This document shows, in pieces, positions 1-7,730 of a stretch of DNA of 64,000 nucleotides. The notes beneath the pieces were generated by a model, which made no database searches, had not been told where the DNA came from, and saw nothing but the letters and a program-made list of their open reading frames with translations. Source of the stretch: Heyndrickxia sporothermodurans (GTDB lineage: Bacteria; Bacillota; Bacilli; Bacillales; Bacillaceae_C). Location: the NCBI GenBank assembly GCA_018333075.1, contig BORH01000019.1, forward strand, positions 1 through 64,000, given 5' to 3'. The position numbers and the translations under genes are program-made. Each line of letters opens with the position of its first letter. Position 1 is the first letter of the stretch.

Positions 1-119
1 ATTACATGACTATGTCAACTGGTTTAATCACATAAGAATTCATGGAACACTTGGATATGTAAGTCCGGTTGATTACAAACTTGAACACCTTAATAAAGTT
101 GTCTAGTTTAGTGTTGACA
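1..119 (+). mobile_element. IS3-family insertion sequence, right end
   Basis: The window opens inside an IS3-family element. Its transposase stops at 106. The likely terminal inverted repeat, read inward on the minus strand as TGTCAACACTAAAC, ends at 119. Beyond this the minus-strand serine hydrolase frame of the host begins, so 119/120 is the inferred junction. The other end is outside the window, so no target-site duplication can be checked. Confidence 0.6.
2..106 (+). CDS. IS3-family transposase OrfB, C-terminal end (partial)
   Basis: The open frame from base 2 encodes the last 34 residues of an IS3/IS150-type DDE transposase. It includes the characteristic tail block YVNWFNHIRIHGTLGYVSP, in which H-G-TLGY-SP is typical of the retroviral-integrase core end of this family. 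The frame is open at the window edge, so the catalytic residues lie outside. This is not a host gene; it marks the element that truncated the adjacent serine hydrolase. Confidence 0.75.
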   Translation, partial: LHDYVNWFNHIRIHGTLGYVSPVDYKLEHLNKVV

Positions 120-410
120 ATCCAATGATTTACTTATCGATCCTATAGTAAAGGGTGTTTCAGTAGTTACCCTTTCCTCGGATTCACCTGTTACACCCCA
201 TGCATTAGAGTAAACAATATCATTTCCATGAACAATAGCAATAGAAGCTCCTGGAACTCGCTGTTTTTCTAAATAGTTTTCTACATAATTGTCTATAGTA
301 CTCTTTATGTCTTGTTTTGCAGAGATTTGTGAGACTGGTAGAATTGAAATTAATAAAATGAATAACAAACATAATACTAAGATTTTATGTACGGGTACTT
401 TTATTTTCAT
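108..410 (-). pseudogene. Serine hydrolase (class C beta-lactamase / PBP4* type), truncated by IS3
   Basis: A signal peptide (positive start, hydrophobic run, cleavage near SAK) is followed by the N-terminal part of a secreted beta-lactamase-fold hydrolase, including VPGASIAIV and the nucleophile motif SISK (SxxK). The gene should continue for at least 250 more residues, but the frame enters the IS3 inverted repeat after about residue 96 and stops. The family acts on peptidoglycan peptides or esters outside the membrane. The remnant keeps only the nucleophile region and cannot be active. Confidence 0.7.
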
Positions 411-734
411 TGTAAACTTCTCCTTAATTTTTCGTACAAAGAATACTACAAGAACTGATAATAAACATGAAGTAGAAATGCTATTTAGTATTGTCGAGAA
501 ATTCCACCATGTATTATTGAAATCTGATAGAATAGATTACATTTAAATGAACTATTTTGCGTAGTAAAGGATTCCGTTAAATACATAGACAGTATAAGTT
601 ATGAGCAAATATAGATAAGAAATAAAGTAAATAATCCATTTACAAATAATATTCCAGCTCTACTTTTCATATCTCGCATCTGTTTAACTTCAGAACAAAG
701 ATTTACCATTAGTTAATAGTTCTCAAACCTCTTT
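411..734. other. Gap with no convincing gene
   Basis: AT-rich DNA upstream of the truncated hydrolase. A short minus-strand reading (about 27 residues, hydrophobic, around 620-700) lacks a clear ribosome binding site and may be a remnant of a membrane protein. No RNA gene or operator was recognised. Confidence 0.4.
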
Positions 735-905
735 TTATTCATTACAAGCATTAGTTGGTTCGTCACCAAATACTTTGGCAATTGTGTTCGAAATCCCCTG
801 TGCCCCTAAGCACATTTTATATTCTGATTCATCAGATATAACAAAATTAAGGACTACACTTACTATAATTACGACTGATGCTACAGCAAATAATATTTTC
901 TTCAC
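735..905 (-). CDS. Small exported or membrane protein, unknown function
   Basis: I choose the GTG start at 905 because AAAGGAGAT lies a few bases upstream; a longer ATG frame to 926 would put that site inside the gene. The 56-residue product has one N-terminal hydrophobic helix (ILFAVASVVIIVSVVLNFV) and a short polar tail with two cysteines (one in CLGAQG, one in NACNE). It could be a signal-anchored small protein or a secreted peptide. The family is not recognised. It is the first minus-strand gene of the accessory array. Confidence 0.55.
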   Translation of the reverse strand: MKKILFAVASVVIIVSVVLNFVISDESEYKMCLGAQGISNTIAKVFGDEPTNACNE

Positions 906-1076
906 ATTGATATCTCCTTTTGGCAAGAAATTATTTCCATTAAAAGCGTATCAAAGGCTTAGTAAGCCGTAAATACAGTGATAGACTGATAAAATATAAG
1001 ACTTTAGTCTGAAACCTTACGTGCTATTATTAGATATGTTCTATCCACTTTACTACAGTGATCCTTTTTCAAGAAA

Positions 1077-1206
1077 CCTGCTTCTTCAGTTCAACAAACA
1101 AAGGCTGCCATAATAGGCAGCCAGATTTTTAAAGAAAGCACCCCTTACTTCAATTTGAAAAAGGCGTCCTTTTTTAAAGGAATGCCCCCTTTTAGTTGAA
1201 GAAGAA
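1077..1206 (-). repeat. Array repeat copy 1 (imperfect palindrome)
   Basis: Outer arms CTTCTTCA (1081-1088) and TGAAGAAG (1197-1204) enclose a perfect inner hairpin, GGCTGCC / GGCAGCC (1103-1122), and a second imperfect one. It ends 22 bp before the stop codon of the acetyltransferase fragment at 1228. It is the first of at least nine related repeats confined to the first 13.4 kb. Confidence 0.7.
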
Positions 1207-1227
1207 ATTATCTTTATACCGGAAGGC

Positions 1228-1385
1228 TTAATCTCTTTTCATAACATACCAAACCCCCACTTTTTCTTCGAATTTTCCGTCATTAAATATAAATTCTTTA
1301 TCTTTTTTAAACCCACTCTTTTTCAAAACTTTAATTGACGGGGGAGTACCAGCGAAGCTGACACCACCCGCAATAAGGAAATGTC
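1228..1385 (-). pseudogene. GNAT acetyltransferase, C-terminal fragment
   Basis: The minus frame ending at the stop at 1228 reads FAGTPPSIKVLKKSGFKK and then VGVWYVMKRD. This is the usual beta5-alpha4-beta7 end of a GNAT fold (N/PPSIKVLKKxGF motif). Nothing upstream of about 1385 continues the domain, so some 100 residues with the acetyl-CoA P-loop are missing. It is an unexpressed remnant, retained together with repeat copy 1 on its 3' side. Confidence 0.65.
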
Positions 1386-1757
1386 AAGGTGTTGTTAAAA
1401 GTTAAATACTTCCAAAATGCAAACCCCCGTCCTTTTTTGGATGGAGGTAAAATAAGTTTTATTCAACAATCGGGCTATTATATAAAGTATCCGTTTCAAA
1501 TCATTGATATGGTTCACCTTTTATCATTCTTTACATGTAACCATAGAAAAGCGTTTAAGGACTTGACTTGGAGCCTTTGTGGACATGATTGGTCTTGAAA
1601 TGCTGAAGTCGTTGTTTAAGTGAAAACTATAATTACCTACTCAATATAATAAGTAAACAAAGTTAGAAAATAGGCTGTTTTTGTTTCGGTATTTACGATG
1701 AATACGGTCAAAAATCATACTACATATAAGTACCCTATTGTTGACTAATGTTCAATT
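1386..1757. other. Gap with no convincing gene
   Basis: About 370 bp between two acetyltransferase sequences. The plus-strand 69-codon frame here has no ribosome binding site or recognisable motif. A poor partial match to the array repeat (TTGACTAATGTTCAAT, about 1740-1757) abuts the next stop codon. The rest looks like decayed DNA. Confidence 0.35.
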
Positions 1758-2318
1758 TCAAACGAATAAAGCCATTAATATTAAATCTTGATAGCCGTCA
1801 TCCAATTTTACACCCTTTGCTTTTCTACCCTCTTCAAAAAAGCCTAGATTTTTATATAAATGGATTGCACCTAAATTATCTTCCATTACTTCAAGACAAA
1901 CTTTTTCAATCTTACTGTTATTTTTAGCCCAATTGATTAACGTTTCTAGAAGGGCTCTTCCAATACCATAATTTCGATATTCAGGTAGTATGGTCATCGC
2001 AAAAGCCCCTTGATGACTAATTTTTTCTTTGTTTCCGTTCTTAAAATCTATTGCACCGACTAACTTACCATCAACTTCAGCAATAAACTGTACATAATTT
2101 GGATTTTCATGATAAGCTTTTAACGTTTTTTGAATAGCATCAACACTCATCTTTTTTACATCCTCAACCGTACTTAGCATGTATGGAGCGTTTATTAAAG
2201 CTTTTGAAGCAGAATTTAGCATTCTTTCTGCATCCTGTTCTTTAGCTTCTCTAATTATTACTGTTTTTCCATCCTTGGATTTATAAGTAAAAACATTAGT
2301 TGATAATATGTTACACAC
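1758..2318 (-). CDS. GNAT-family N-acetyltransferase
   Basis: This 186-residue protein shows the full GNAT layout: an N-terminal IREAKEQDAERM strand-helix, FIAEVDGKLVGAIDF, the acetyl-CoA binding segment ILPEYRNYGIGRALLETLI (a Q/RxxGxG/A-type loop) and the terminal GAIHLYKNLGFFEEGRK block. It transfers acetyl from acetyl-CoA to an amine; the substrate is not predictable. The start is a GTG at 2318 with AAAGGG close upstream (short spacing, so the start is uncertain). It appears intact, unlike most neighbours. Confidence 0.85.
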   Translation of the reverse strand: MCNILSTNVFTYKSKDGKTVIIREAKEQDAERMLNSASKALINAPYMLSTVEDVKKMSVDAIQKTLKAYHENPNYVQFIAEVDGKLVGAIDFKNGNKEKISHQGAFAMTILPEYRNYGIGRALLETLINWAKNNSKIEKVCLEVMEDNLGAIHLYKNLGFFEEGRKAKGVKLDDGYQDLILMALFV

Positions 2319-2479
2319 ACCCTTTCGAAATATAATTAATCGGATTTTTTAACTATTCCACAATTCTTAAGTAAGGGAAAAACGTATCACCTTTTTTAGC
2401 ATCGTTCTCCTTTAACTTAACAATAATTATTTCAAATATTTTTAATTTTCATAAAGTATCTTCCCCTGTTGGGCTAACC

Positions 2480-2604
2480 TACCTTATTAATTCAACAACA
2501 AAAGGCTGCCTCAGCAGTTGAATGATCTTTAACTAATGCACCCTTTAGTTGAAGATCAAAAAGGCATTACTCCTTATTGAAAAAGCCAAAATCAGTTGAA
2601 AAAG
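2480..2604 (-). repeat. Array repeat copy 2
   Basis: Contains ATTCAAC (2490-2496) / GTTGAAT (2517-2523) around GGCTGCC, then GATCTTTAACTAA (2524-2536) / TTTAGTTGAAGATC (2544-2557). A tail with CAGTTGAAAAAG stops three bases before the uridine-kinase-like stop codon at 2607. The double palindrome suggests two units joined. Confidence 0.65.
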
Positions 2605-2606
2605 AT

Positions 2607-3260
2607 TTAATTGGTTCCAAAAACTATGATATCTGCTCTTTCAAATGGTTTATGTTTTTCAACATATATATCTTCTGAAATCATCCAATTATTTCCCCAC
2701 ATATCACGAGCCTCTTCCCCGTCTCTTTCAAGACCTCTTGAAAGCCTAGTATCTCTTGGACAGTCAACCCATATTGTAAAATCGTATTTATTTGATAATT
2801 CCTTGCGAATAGAATAGACACCTTCTACTATGACAATTCCACCAACAGGAACACTATGCCATTCTGCCAAATCATCCGCCTCCCAATCATATCGCTGATA
2901 TCGTGTTTCTATATTTTGATTGATTGGTTCAAGAACTTGATTTAATATGCGCTTCCAACCAAAATCAGCACCAATAGACTTCTTCTCTGGATGAGTTTTA
3001 ATAAGTTGTGAAGATGGCAAGTAAAAATCATCCATATGTACAACAGTTACATTAGAAAATTCATCCTTTAATTTATTTGCAAATGTACTCTTTCCTGAAC
3101 CCCCACAACCATCTATTCCAATTAACAAGGTTGACTGTTTTTTTTGATTTGAATTAATTAACCTAATCAATTGCTCAAAATTATTTAATTCACCATTTTT
3201 CGTTTTGAAATTCACTATATCACCACTTTTTAATTGTTTACATATTAGTTCTTCAAACAT
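2607..3260 (-). CDS. Uridine kinase-like P-loop NTPase
   Basis: A 217-residue protein with Walker A GIDGCGGSGKST (about residues 48-59), a Walker-B-like VVHMDDFYLP, then YDWEADDLAEW and the VIVEGVYSIRKEL block seen in uridine kinase / phosphoribulokinase relatives. The RDTRLSRGLERDGEEARDMW region is the lid. It probably phosphorylates a nucleoside or related small hydroxyl compound. This divergent Bacillus family is usually labelled uridine kinase without biochemical proof. Repeat copies 2 and 3 flank it. Confidence 0.75.
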   Translation of the reverse strand: MFEELICKQLKSGDIVNFKTKNGELNNFEQLIRLINSNQKKQSTLLIGIDGCGGSGKSTFANKLKDEFSNVTVVHMDDFYLPSSQLIKTHPEKKSIGADFGWKRILNQVLEPINQNIETRYQRYDWEADDLAEWHSVPVGGIVIVEGVYSIRKELSNKYDFTIWVDCPRDTRLSRGLERDGEEARDMWGNNWMISEDIYVEKHKPFERADIIVFGTN

Positions 3261-3267
3261 TTCATTA

Positions 3268-3309
3268 ATCCTGCTTCTTTAACTCTTGCCACCCGTTTGT
3301 TTAAGTTAT
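3268..3309 (-). repeat. Array repeat copy 3 (partial)
   Basis: Reads CCTGCTTCTTTAAC, then a GCCACCCGTTTGTTTAAG-like tail, matching the head and tail words of the other copies with most of the middle missing. It lies just before the IS110 left end, so insertion may have clipped it. Confidence 0.5.
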
Positions 3310-3310
3310 C

Positions 3311-3416
3311 ATGAACGAAACTAGCTCCTTACTCGTAACACCGTAGGTTAATTTGGTTACACTGTTTACTGGAAAAAACAAACCAAATCAGAGCTACATT
3401 ACGGAAGGAGCTAGTT
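3311..3416 (+). ncRNA. Structured IS110 left end, candidate guide (bridge) RNA
   Basis: Between the start of IS110 homology and the transposase start lies a nested inverted repeat. The outer arms are 3319-3338 and 3399-3416 (AACTAGCTCCTT / AAGGAGCTAGTT); the inner arms are ATTTGGTT (3351-3358) and AACCAAAT (3381-3388). IS110-group elements are known to encode a structured guide RNA in this left-end non-coding segment. Assignment here is inference from position and foldback potential. The element is broken, so the RNA would be an orphan. Confidence 0.45.
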
Positions 3417-3419
3417 ATT

Positions 3420-3660
3420 ATGAAGGATATCATAAAATACGTAGGTTTAGACGTTTCAAAAGAAAAAATTGCCATTGCCATTGCAGATGAAGGTCGTGAT
3501 GAGCCAAGGTACTTGGGATTGATTTCTAACACTACGGAATCCGTTAGAAAGTTAGTAAAAAAGCTTGGAGAAAAAGAGAATCTTCGAATATGTTATGAAG
3601 CAGGTCCAACTGGTTACAGTTTATATCGGCTTTTTATTCACAAACTACATGTTTTTAATA
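3420..3660 (+). pseudogene. IS110-family transposase, N-terminal fragment
   Basis: Begins MKDIIKYVGLDVSKEKIAIA with the first Asp of the RuvC-like DEDD site, followed by ICYEAGPTGYSLYRL holding the conserved Glu. AAGGAGCTAG precedes the ATG. Homology stops after about 80 of some 400 residues. The DNA then switches, in another frame, to an IS3 transposase end. The serine-containing C-terminal domain is absent, so it is dead. Confidence 0.75.
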
Positions 3661-3975
3661 GAAGCCATGTTTCGAACACTAAAATATAGACCTGAGTATC
3701 CGTATAGAGGATTTGAAACACTCAAAGTTGCACGAGAATGGGCATTGAAGTTTGTCCATTGGTATAATTGTATTCATTTACACAGCGGAATAAACTTTGT
3801 GACTCCAGAACAGTGTCATAATGGAGCCAATATCGACTTGCTTAAAAATAGAAAAGAAGTATACGAACAAGCAAAACAAAAACATCCAGAACGTTGGTCT
3901 AGATCAACGAGGGACTGGAGACCACGAGGAACTGTAGCATTAAATCCAATGAGAGAAGAAAATACCCAGAAATAA
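3661..3975 (+). pseudogene. IS3-family transposase OrfB, C-terminal fragment
   Basis: The frame from about 3661 reads EAMFRTLKYRPEYPYRGF, then EFVHWYN-like FVHWYNCIHLHSGINFVTP and the RWSRSTRDWRP tail typical of the IS3-group OrfB end. It lacks a start and the first catalytic residues and is joined directly to the IS110 fragment. The junction therefore arose by deletion between two elements or nested insertion. About 105 residues remain. Confidence 0.7.
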
Positions 3976-4385
3976 AGTGATACTATTCAAACTTTAGCCG
4001 TGCCGCAATCCCTTTTTACCCTTCTCATCAAAGAACTCTTTGATGAGAAGGCCAGCAAGCGAAGCGCGGTAGTAATTCCACTATTTAATAAAAACACTAG
4101 CAAACAAGGAAAATACGACAAATATCTTGACAAACACCGAGAGGCAAAGCAACAAATATCACAATAATTTTTATAATATTCAAAATAATAGGAGGATTAT
4201 GGAGGGATGTTATAGAATTATTATATTTGTTACATCAAACTTTTTTCATGGGGGTGGGAATGTATGGGTAACTTGATACAATGGCTTCTTCGCTAATTGT
4301 TGTTTCTGTTGGTATAACAGAAATAGATGTGGCCACAGTTAGAAGATGTAAAATTAGTTTTCCCGCCTTTTATAGTTTTAGAAGC

Positions 4386-4440
4386 AAAAACTCCCCAAAA
4401 GCGTCGGTATTATCGTGCTTTTGAGGAGTTTTTTATTTTT
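4386..4440 (+). terminator. Rho-independent terminator
   Basis: AAAAACTCC and AAAAGC pair with GCTTTT and GGAGTTTTTT across a short loop, followed by a T-rich run. The A-run on the other side makes it potentially bidirectional. Its gene has been lost to rearrangement. Confidence 0.75.
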
Positions 4441-4499
4441 TTGTAATGTAGAATTTGTTTATTGATAATAAAGTTATTGAATTTTGTTTTAAAAGATAC

Positions 4500-4531
4500 G
4501 AGCCTTGCTACATTTAATTGTAGTAAGGCTC
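4500..4531. terminator. Perfect 13-bp stem hairpin, possible terminator
   Basis: GAGCCTTGCTACA pairs perfectly with TGTAGTAAGGCTC apart from a single wobble, with a six-base loop. It has little T-tail on either strand. It lies 3' of the minus-strand hydrolase pseudogene and may end its transcripts. Confidence 0.5.
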
Positions 4532-4604
4532 CTTAAAGTTGTTTAATTTCTATTCATATAAAGTGTTTACATTCAAAAATGAATAATAAAGTACTTTAAA
4601 GTTA

Positions 4605-5325
4605 CTAAGCACTTAAGAAATCAACGATCATTTTCTTTTCACGCTCTGACATCATATGCATGTGTCCGCACCCTTTTAGCATATGAGTCGTGTTATTTGG
4701 TATGATTCTTTTTGCTCTTGGTAATACTTTTTCGATGGAAATAAGCAGTCTTTTTCTCCTGCCATAATAAGTGTCGGTGCTTTACACTGTTGCATTAATT
4801 TTTCACTCACATTGGATGGCATCCCTACTTTTGTTTTTACATGATCAAAACTATCTTTCACCATATCCAAAGTATCTTTATCAAGAATTTCTTCTTTAAT
4901 AGCCATAAATAAAGCTGTTTCTTTTACATATTTTTCTTTGTTAGTTTATATTTGAGTAGTGGTATCATCATTTTCACAGTACTGATTGGAAAGGCATTGT
5001 TAATACCTGATGGCACAATTAATACAGATTTTTTTACTTTTTCCGGTGCGATACACATCAGTTTTGCCAAAACTCCGCCTCCAAACGAAACCCTGTACAT
5101 TAGTAAATTATAGGCAGTTGTACTATTCCCACCATGAAATACTAAGAATGGTTCTCCCGATAGATTGCCAGTTTCAATGATATGTGTTCTTCCAAAACGA
5201 GTATGAACGTAAACATCCTTACATGAATAATCCAATTTTTTCAATTGAGCATCATAAAGCTTTAGTGACATTTCTCTTCCAGATTGTGTTTTGTATATAC
5301 TCACATAGTCCTCTCTTATATTCAT
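4605..5325 (-). pseudogene. Alpha/beta hydrolase, frameshifted and internally deleted
   Basis: The start MNIREDYVSIYKTQSGREM and the oxyanion block FLVFHGGNSTTAYNLL are intact. The frame then jumps straight to SFGGGVLAKLMCIAPEKV, dropping about 60 residues before the nucleophile elbow. One frameshift near 4930 separates this from ETALFMAIKEEI and CKAPTLIMAGEKDCLFP. A second near 4730 separates the ending TTHMLKGCGHMHMMSEREKK with its catalytic His. The intact family is a roughly 280-residue carboxylesterase/lipase-like enzyme. Three lesions argue for true decay rather than sequencing error. Confidence 0.8.
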
Positions 5326-5373
5326 CCTTTAATTTTGCTACTAACAAATAATTCTCCATATTTTAGAAGGAAT

Positions 5374-5468
5374 CCTTCTTCAACTAATCTGCCCCTTTAG
5401 TAGCATAAGAAAAAGCCACCGAATTGGCAGCTGGATCTTAAACTCTTGCCCCCTACTGTTGAAGAAGG
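5374..5468 (-). repeat. Array repeat copy 4, best-preserved palindrome
   Basis: Outer arms CCTTCTTCAAC (5374-5384) and GTTGAAGAAGG (5458-5468) are perfect 11-bp inverted repeats enclosing 73 nt. Inside are GCCACC / GGCAGC around GAATT, and two similar TGCCCC words. The right arm ends two bases before the stop codon at 5471. Confidence 0.8.
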
Positions 5469-5470
5469 TT

Positions 5471-5958
5471 TTAAAGCTCTTTATGTAAAATAAACAATTC
5501 TTCCTTTCTTCCAATAACTCTTATACCTTTATCTACAGATCCCCCCTTTTTATATACGTGTTGGGCTATTTTATTTTTATGATTAACTGCTAATATAATT
5601 TCCTTTTTACTTGGAAATTCTTTTTTTACGAAAGAGTCTAATACCACTAATGATTCCTTAGCAATTCCTTTGCCTTGAAACTTTGAATTAACCGAGTATC
5701 CTCTTAATAAAATTGCATCTCGGTTATCACTATATGCCTTTACCCCCTCCCACCGTGCAGAACAAAAAAACCTGCTGGTTCCCCATTATAAAGAATGACA
5801 ACGGGATATCTCGTTCTGTCGTCTTCACAACTTAATAATGCTTTTAAGGGTACGGAAGCAAATCTGCTTTGCTCTTCCGATAAATGATAGTCAATTAATT
5901 TGTCTTTATATTCTTCACTTATATTTCCTAGTGACAGGGTTCTTACCATAGACCGCAA
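5471..5958 (-). pseudogene. GNAT acetyltransferase with one frameshift
   Basis: MVRTLSLGNISEEYKDKLID through GEPAGFFVLHGG reads well. A frameshift then occurs in a G/C run at about 5745. The other frame continues VKAYSDNRDAILLRGYSVN, FQGKGIAKESL (acetyl-CoA loop) and NHKNKIAQHVYKKGG to a stop at 5471. Only one base separates the two frames, so a sequencing or assembly error in the homopolymer is possible. Joined, it would be about 162 residues, a normal GNAT length. Confidence 0.75.
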
Positions 5959-6014
5959 AGGTAATCATGGTCTAACTATTTTTATGGGTAATTCATCTCC
6001 GTGGTTCTGTGTAA

Positions 6015-6540
6015 TCAACTTAAGTTGGACTCATCTCGAAGAGCTCGACGGCGTTTGTGCAGCACCAGCAGGATAATCATCCCCATTACTACACCTAAGA
6101 CGATGCCGATGAAATCCATGCCGATGCCATAGGGGGTAGAAACCACCTCGACCCACGGCGGGATGCTACCACCAATATGCCCCACGCACCTGCAAAGGAC
6201 CACACGCCTATACTCAATGACAGCAGGTGCCACCACACATCGCGTTCACCCATGGTTGCCGGGGCGATGCCGAAAGAGCCGCCTACCGCCCAAAACAACT
6301 TGATGACACCGAGCAGAATGCAGCCTGTAGCGACGATCCTAGCCAAGATGATCTGCAGTTGTCGAGTATTGCCCGGCAACTCTTTGTAGTCGGTTGTGCC
6401 ACTCAGCGCCTCTGGCCAACGTGCCTTTGCATACCCCGCCAATGCAAGCGGCAGGAAGATGCCGATCCCGAAAAGTGAGATTATGACAAAGATCTGGTCG
6501 TATACCCAGAAGTCGGCGGCACCAGCCTCTAATATTAATC
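6015..6540 (-). pseudogene. Foreign higher-GC fragment: multi-pass membrane protein remnant
   Basis: The minus strand encodes a hydrophobic protein with several membrane segments: IFVIISLFGIGIFLPLALAG, VATGCILLGVIKLFWAVGG and LLSLSIGVWSFAGAWGILV. After a frameshift near 6200 it continues DFIGIVLGVVMGMIILLVL and a basic tail. Base composition is visibly above 50% GC against AT-rich surroundings, and codon third positions are GC-rich. The 5' end is cut by the IS110 element. The family is not recognised. It is probably transferred from a higher-GC host. Confidence 0.6.
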
Positions 6541-7717
6541 TTTGCCGTAGAAAGGATGTCTTCAATGGATGTAGTCATTGAAAGAGCTTGTGGTATGGAT
6601 GTTCATAAAGACAATATTACTGCATGTGTTATCACTCCAAAAGGAAAGGAGATTCAAACGTTTTCTACTAAAACTGTATTCCTATCAAAACTAATTGACT
6701 GGGTTAAACAACATAACTGTACCCACGTAGGAATGGAGAGCACAAGTGTTTACTGGAAACCTATTGTCAACTTACTAGAAGCTGAGAATATCGAGTTTTT
6801 AGTTGTGAATGCTCAACATATGAAGGCTGTTCCAGGTCGTAAAACAGGTGTTAAAGATGTTATGGGTGTTTCAGCTAGAGATATGTTAAATGCAATCGCC
6901 GAAGGTGAAGATGATCCTGAAAAACTAGCAAACTTCGCTCGGAGAACAATGAAAAAGAAGAAGGATGAGTTGGAACTAGCTTTAAAAAGTTATATCAATT
7001 TTCATCAGCGTCTTATGCTTAAGACTATTTTAAAGCACATTGATTTTTTAAGCGAACAAATTGAGATGCTTGATCAAGAAGTAGAAAAAAGAGTAGATTC
7101 ATTTCGAGAAGATGTTGAGCGGTTAGATTCGATTCCTGGCATTGCAACAAGAATGGCTGAGCAAATTTTATCTGAAATCGGTACTAATGTAAAAAAGCAG
7201 TTCCATAGTGCAGCTCACATGTGTTCCTGGGCAGGATTAGTTCCTGGACAAAACGAGAGTGCTGGAAAAAGGAAATCAGCTAGAACAAAAAAAGGAAATA
7301 AGTATTTGCGATCAGCATTAACAGAAGTAGCTCATTCAGTTAGAGGATCTAAAAACTATCTCGGAGCACTGTATAGACGTACAGCTTCACGAAAAGGCAA
7401 GAAACGAGCTGGAATAATTGTCGCTCATGCCATGTTGAGAATAGCTTATTACCTCTTAACGCGAAAAGAAATGTATGTAGACCTAGGCGAAGACTACTTT
7501 GACAAACAGAGACAGCAATGCATTGTTCGATACTCACTCCGAAGACTAGAAAGTTTAGGATACACAGTTAAGTTGCAAGAACCTGAAGCATCTTAATCTT
7601 GTAAAACTAGTACACAGATCAGCAAACTAGGCGCTCTCCATTTTTAAAAATTGAATGAGCTGCGTCTTATTTAAGAATTGTCTTTTTCTTTCTATTACAG
7701 AAGTTTATTTTCATGGT
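6541..7717 (+). mobile_element. IS110-family insertion sequence
   Basis: Extends from the edge of the higher-GC fragment to about 7717. There a tail of the array repeat (AGTTGAAGAA, 7718-7727) resumes four bases before the barstar stop codon. The element thus seems to have inserted in or beside an array repeat. Exact ends are uncertain because IS110 elements often lack terminal inverted repeats. The 7597-7717 part is non-coding. Confidence 0.6.
6565..7596 (+). CDS. IS110-family transposase with internal deletion
   Basis: AAAGG upstream favours the ATG at 6565 over 6556. The N-terminus has CGMDVHKDNI and VGMESTSVYW (Asp and Glu of the DEDD site). The C-terminal domain contains the family motif LDSIPGIATRMAEQI and GLVPGQNESAGKRKSAR. 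Between KAVPGRKTGVKD and VMGVSARDML roughly 60 residues usual in relatives are absent, and the expected Asp in KTDVKD is Gly. The frame is intact (343 residues; family about 400) but the enzyme is probably inactive. Confidence 0.8.
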   Translation: MDVVIERACGMDVHKDNITACVITPKGKEIQTFSTKTVFLSKLIDWVKQHNCTHVGMESTSVYWKPIVNLLEAENIEFLVVNAQHMKAVPGRKTGVKDVMGVSARDMLNAIAEGEDDPEKLANFARRTMKKKKDELELALKSYINFHQRLMLKTILKHIDFLSEQIEMLDQEVEKRVDSFREDVERLDSIPGIATRMAEQILSEIGTNVKKQFHSAAHMCSWAGLVPGQNESAGKRKSARTKKGNKYLRSALTEVAHSVRGSKNYLGALYRRTASRKGKKRAGIIVAHAMLRIAYYLLTRKEMYVDLGEDYFDKQRQQCIVRYSLRRLESLGYTVKLQEPEAS

Positions 7718-7730
7718 AGTTGAAGAAAAT

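Larger units (their letters stand above)
3976..4604. other. IS-flank remnant and two hairpins, no firm gene
   Basis: Holds the non-coding flank of the IS3 remnant, including an inverted repeat CTTCTCATCAAAGA / TCTTTGATGAGAAG near 4021-4050. A plus-strand frame ending near 4167 (KYDKYLDKHREAK) is unidentified. A ten-codon frame MGNLIQWLLR near 4264 follows a G-rich stretch but is too short to call. Two strong hairpins are listed separately. Confidence 0.4.

Noticed and set aside
1389-1598. 69-codon plus-strand frame
   Set aside because: No ribosome site, no motif, and it overlaps decayed DNA between acetyltransferase sequences.
4264-4296. Ten-codon peptide MGNLIQWLLR
   Set aside because: A G-rich stretch precedes it, but it is too short to separate from chance and lies in IS-scarred DNA.
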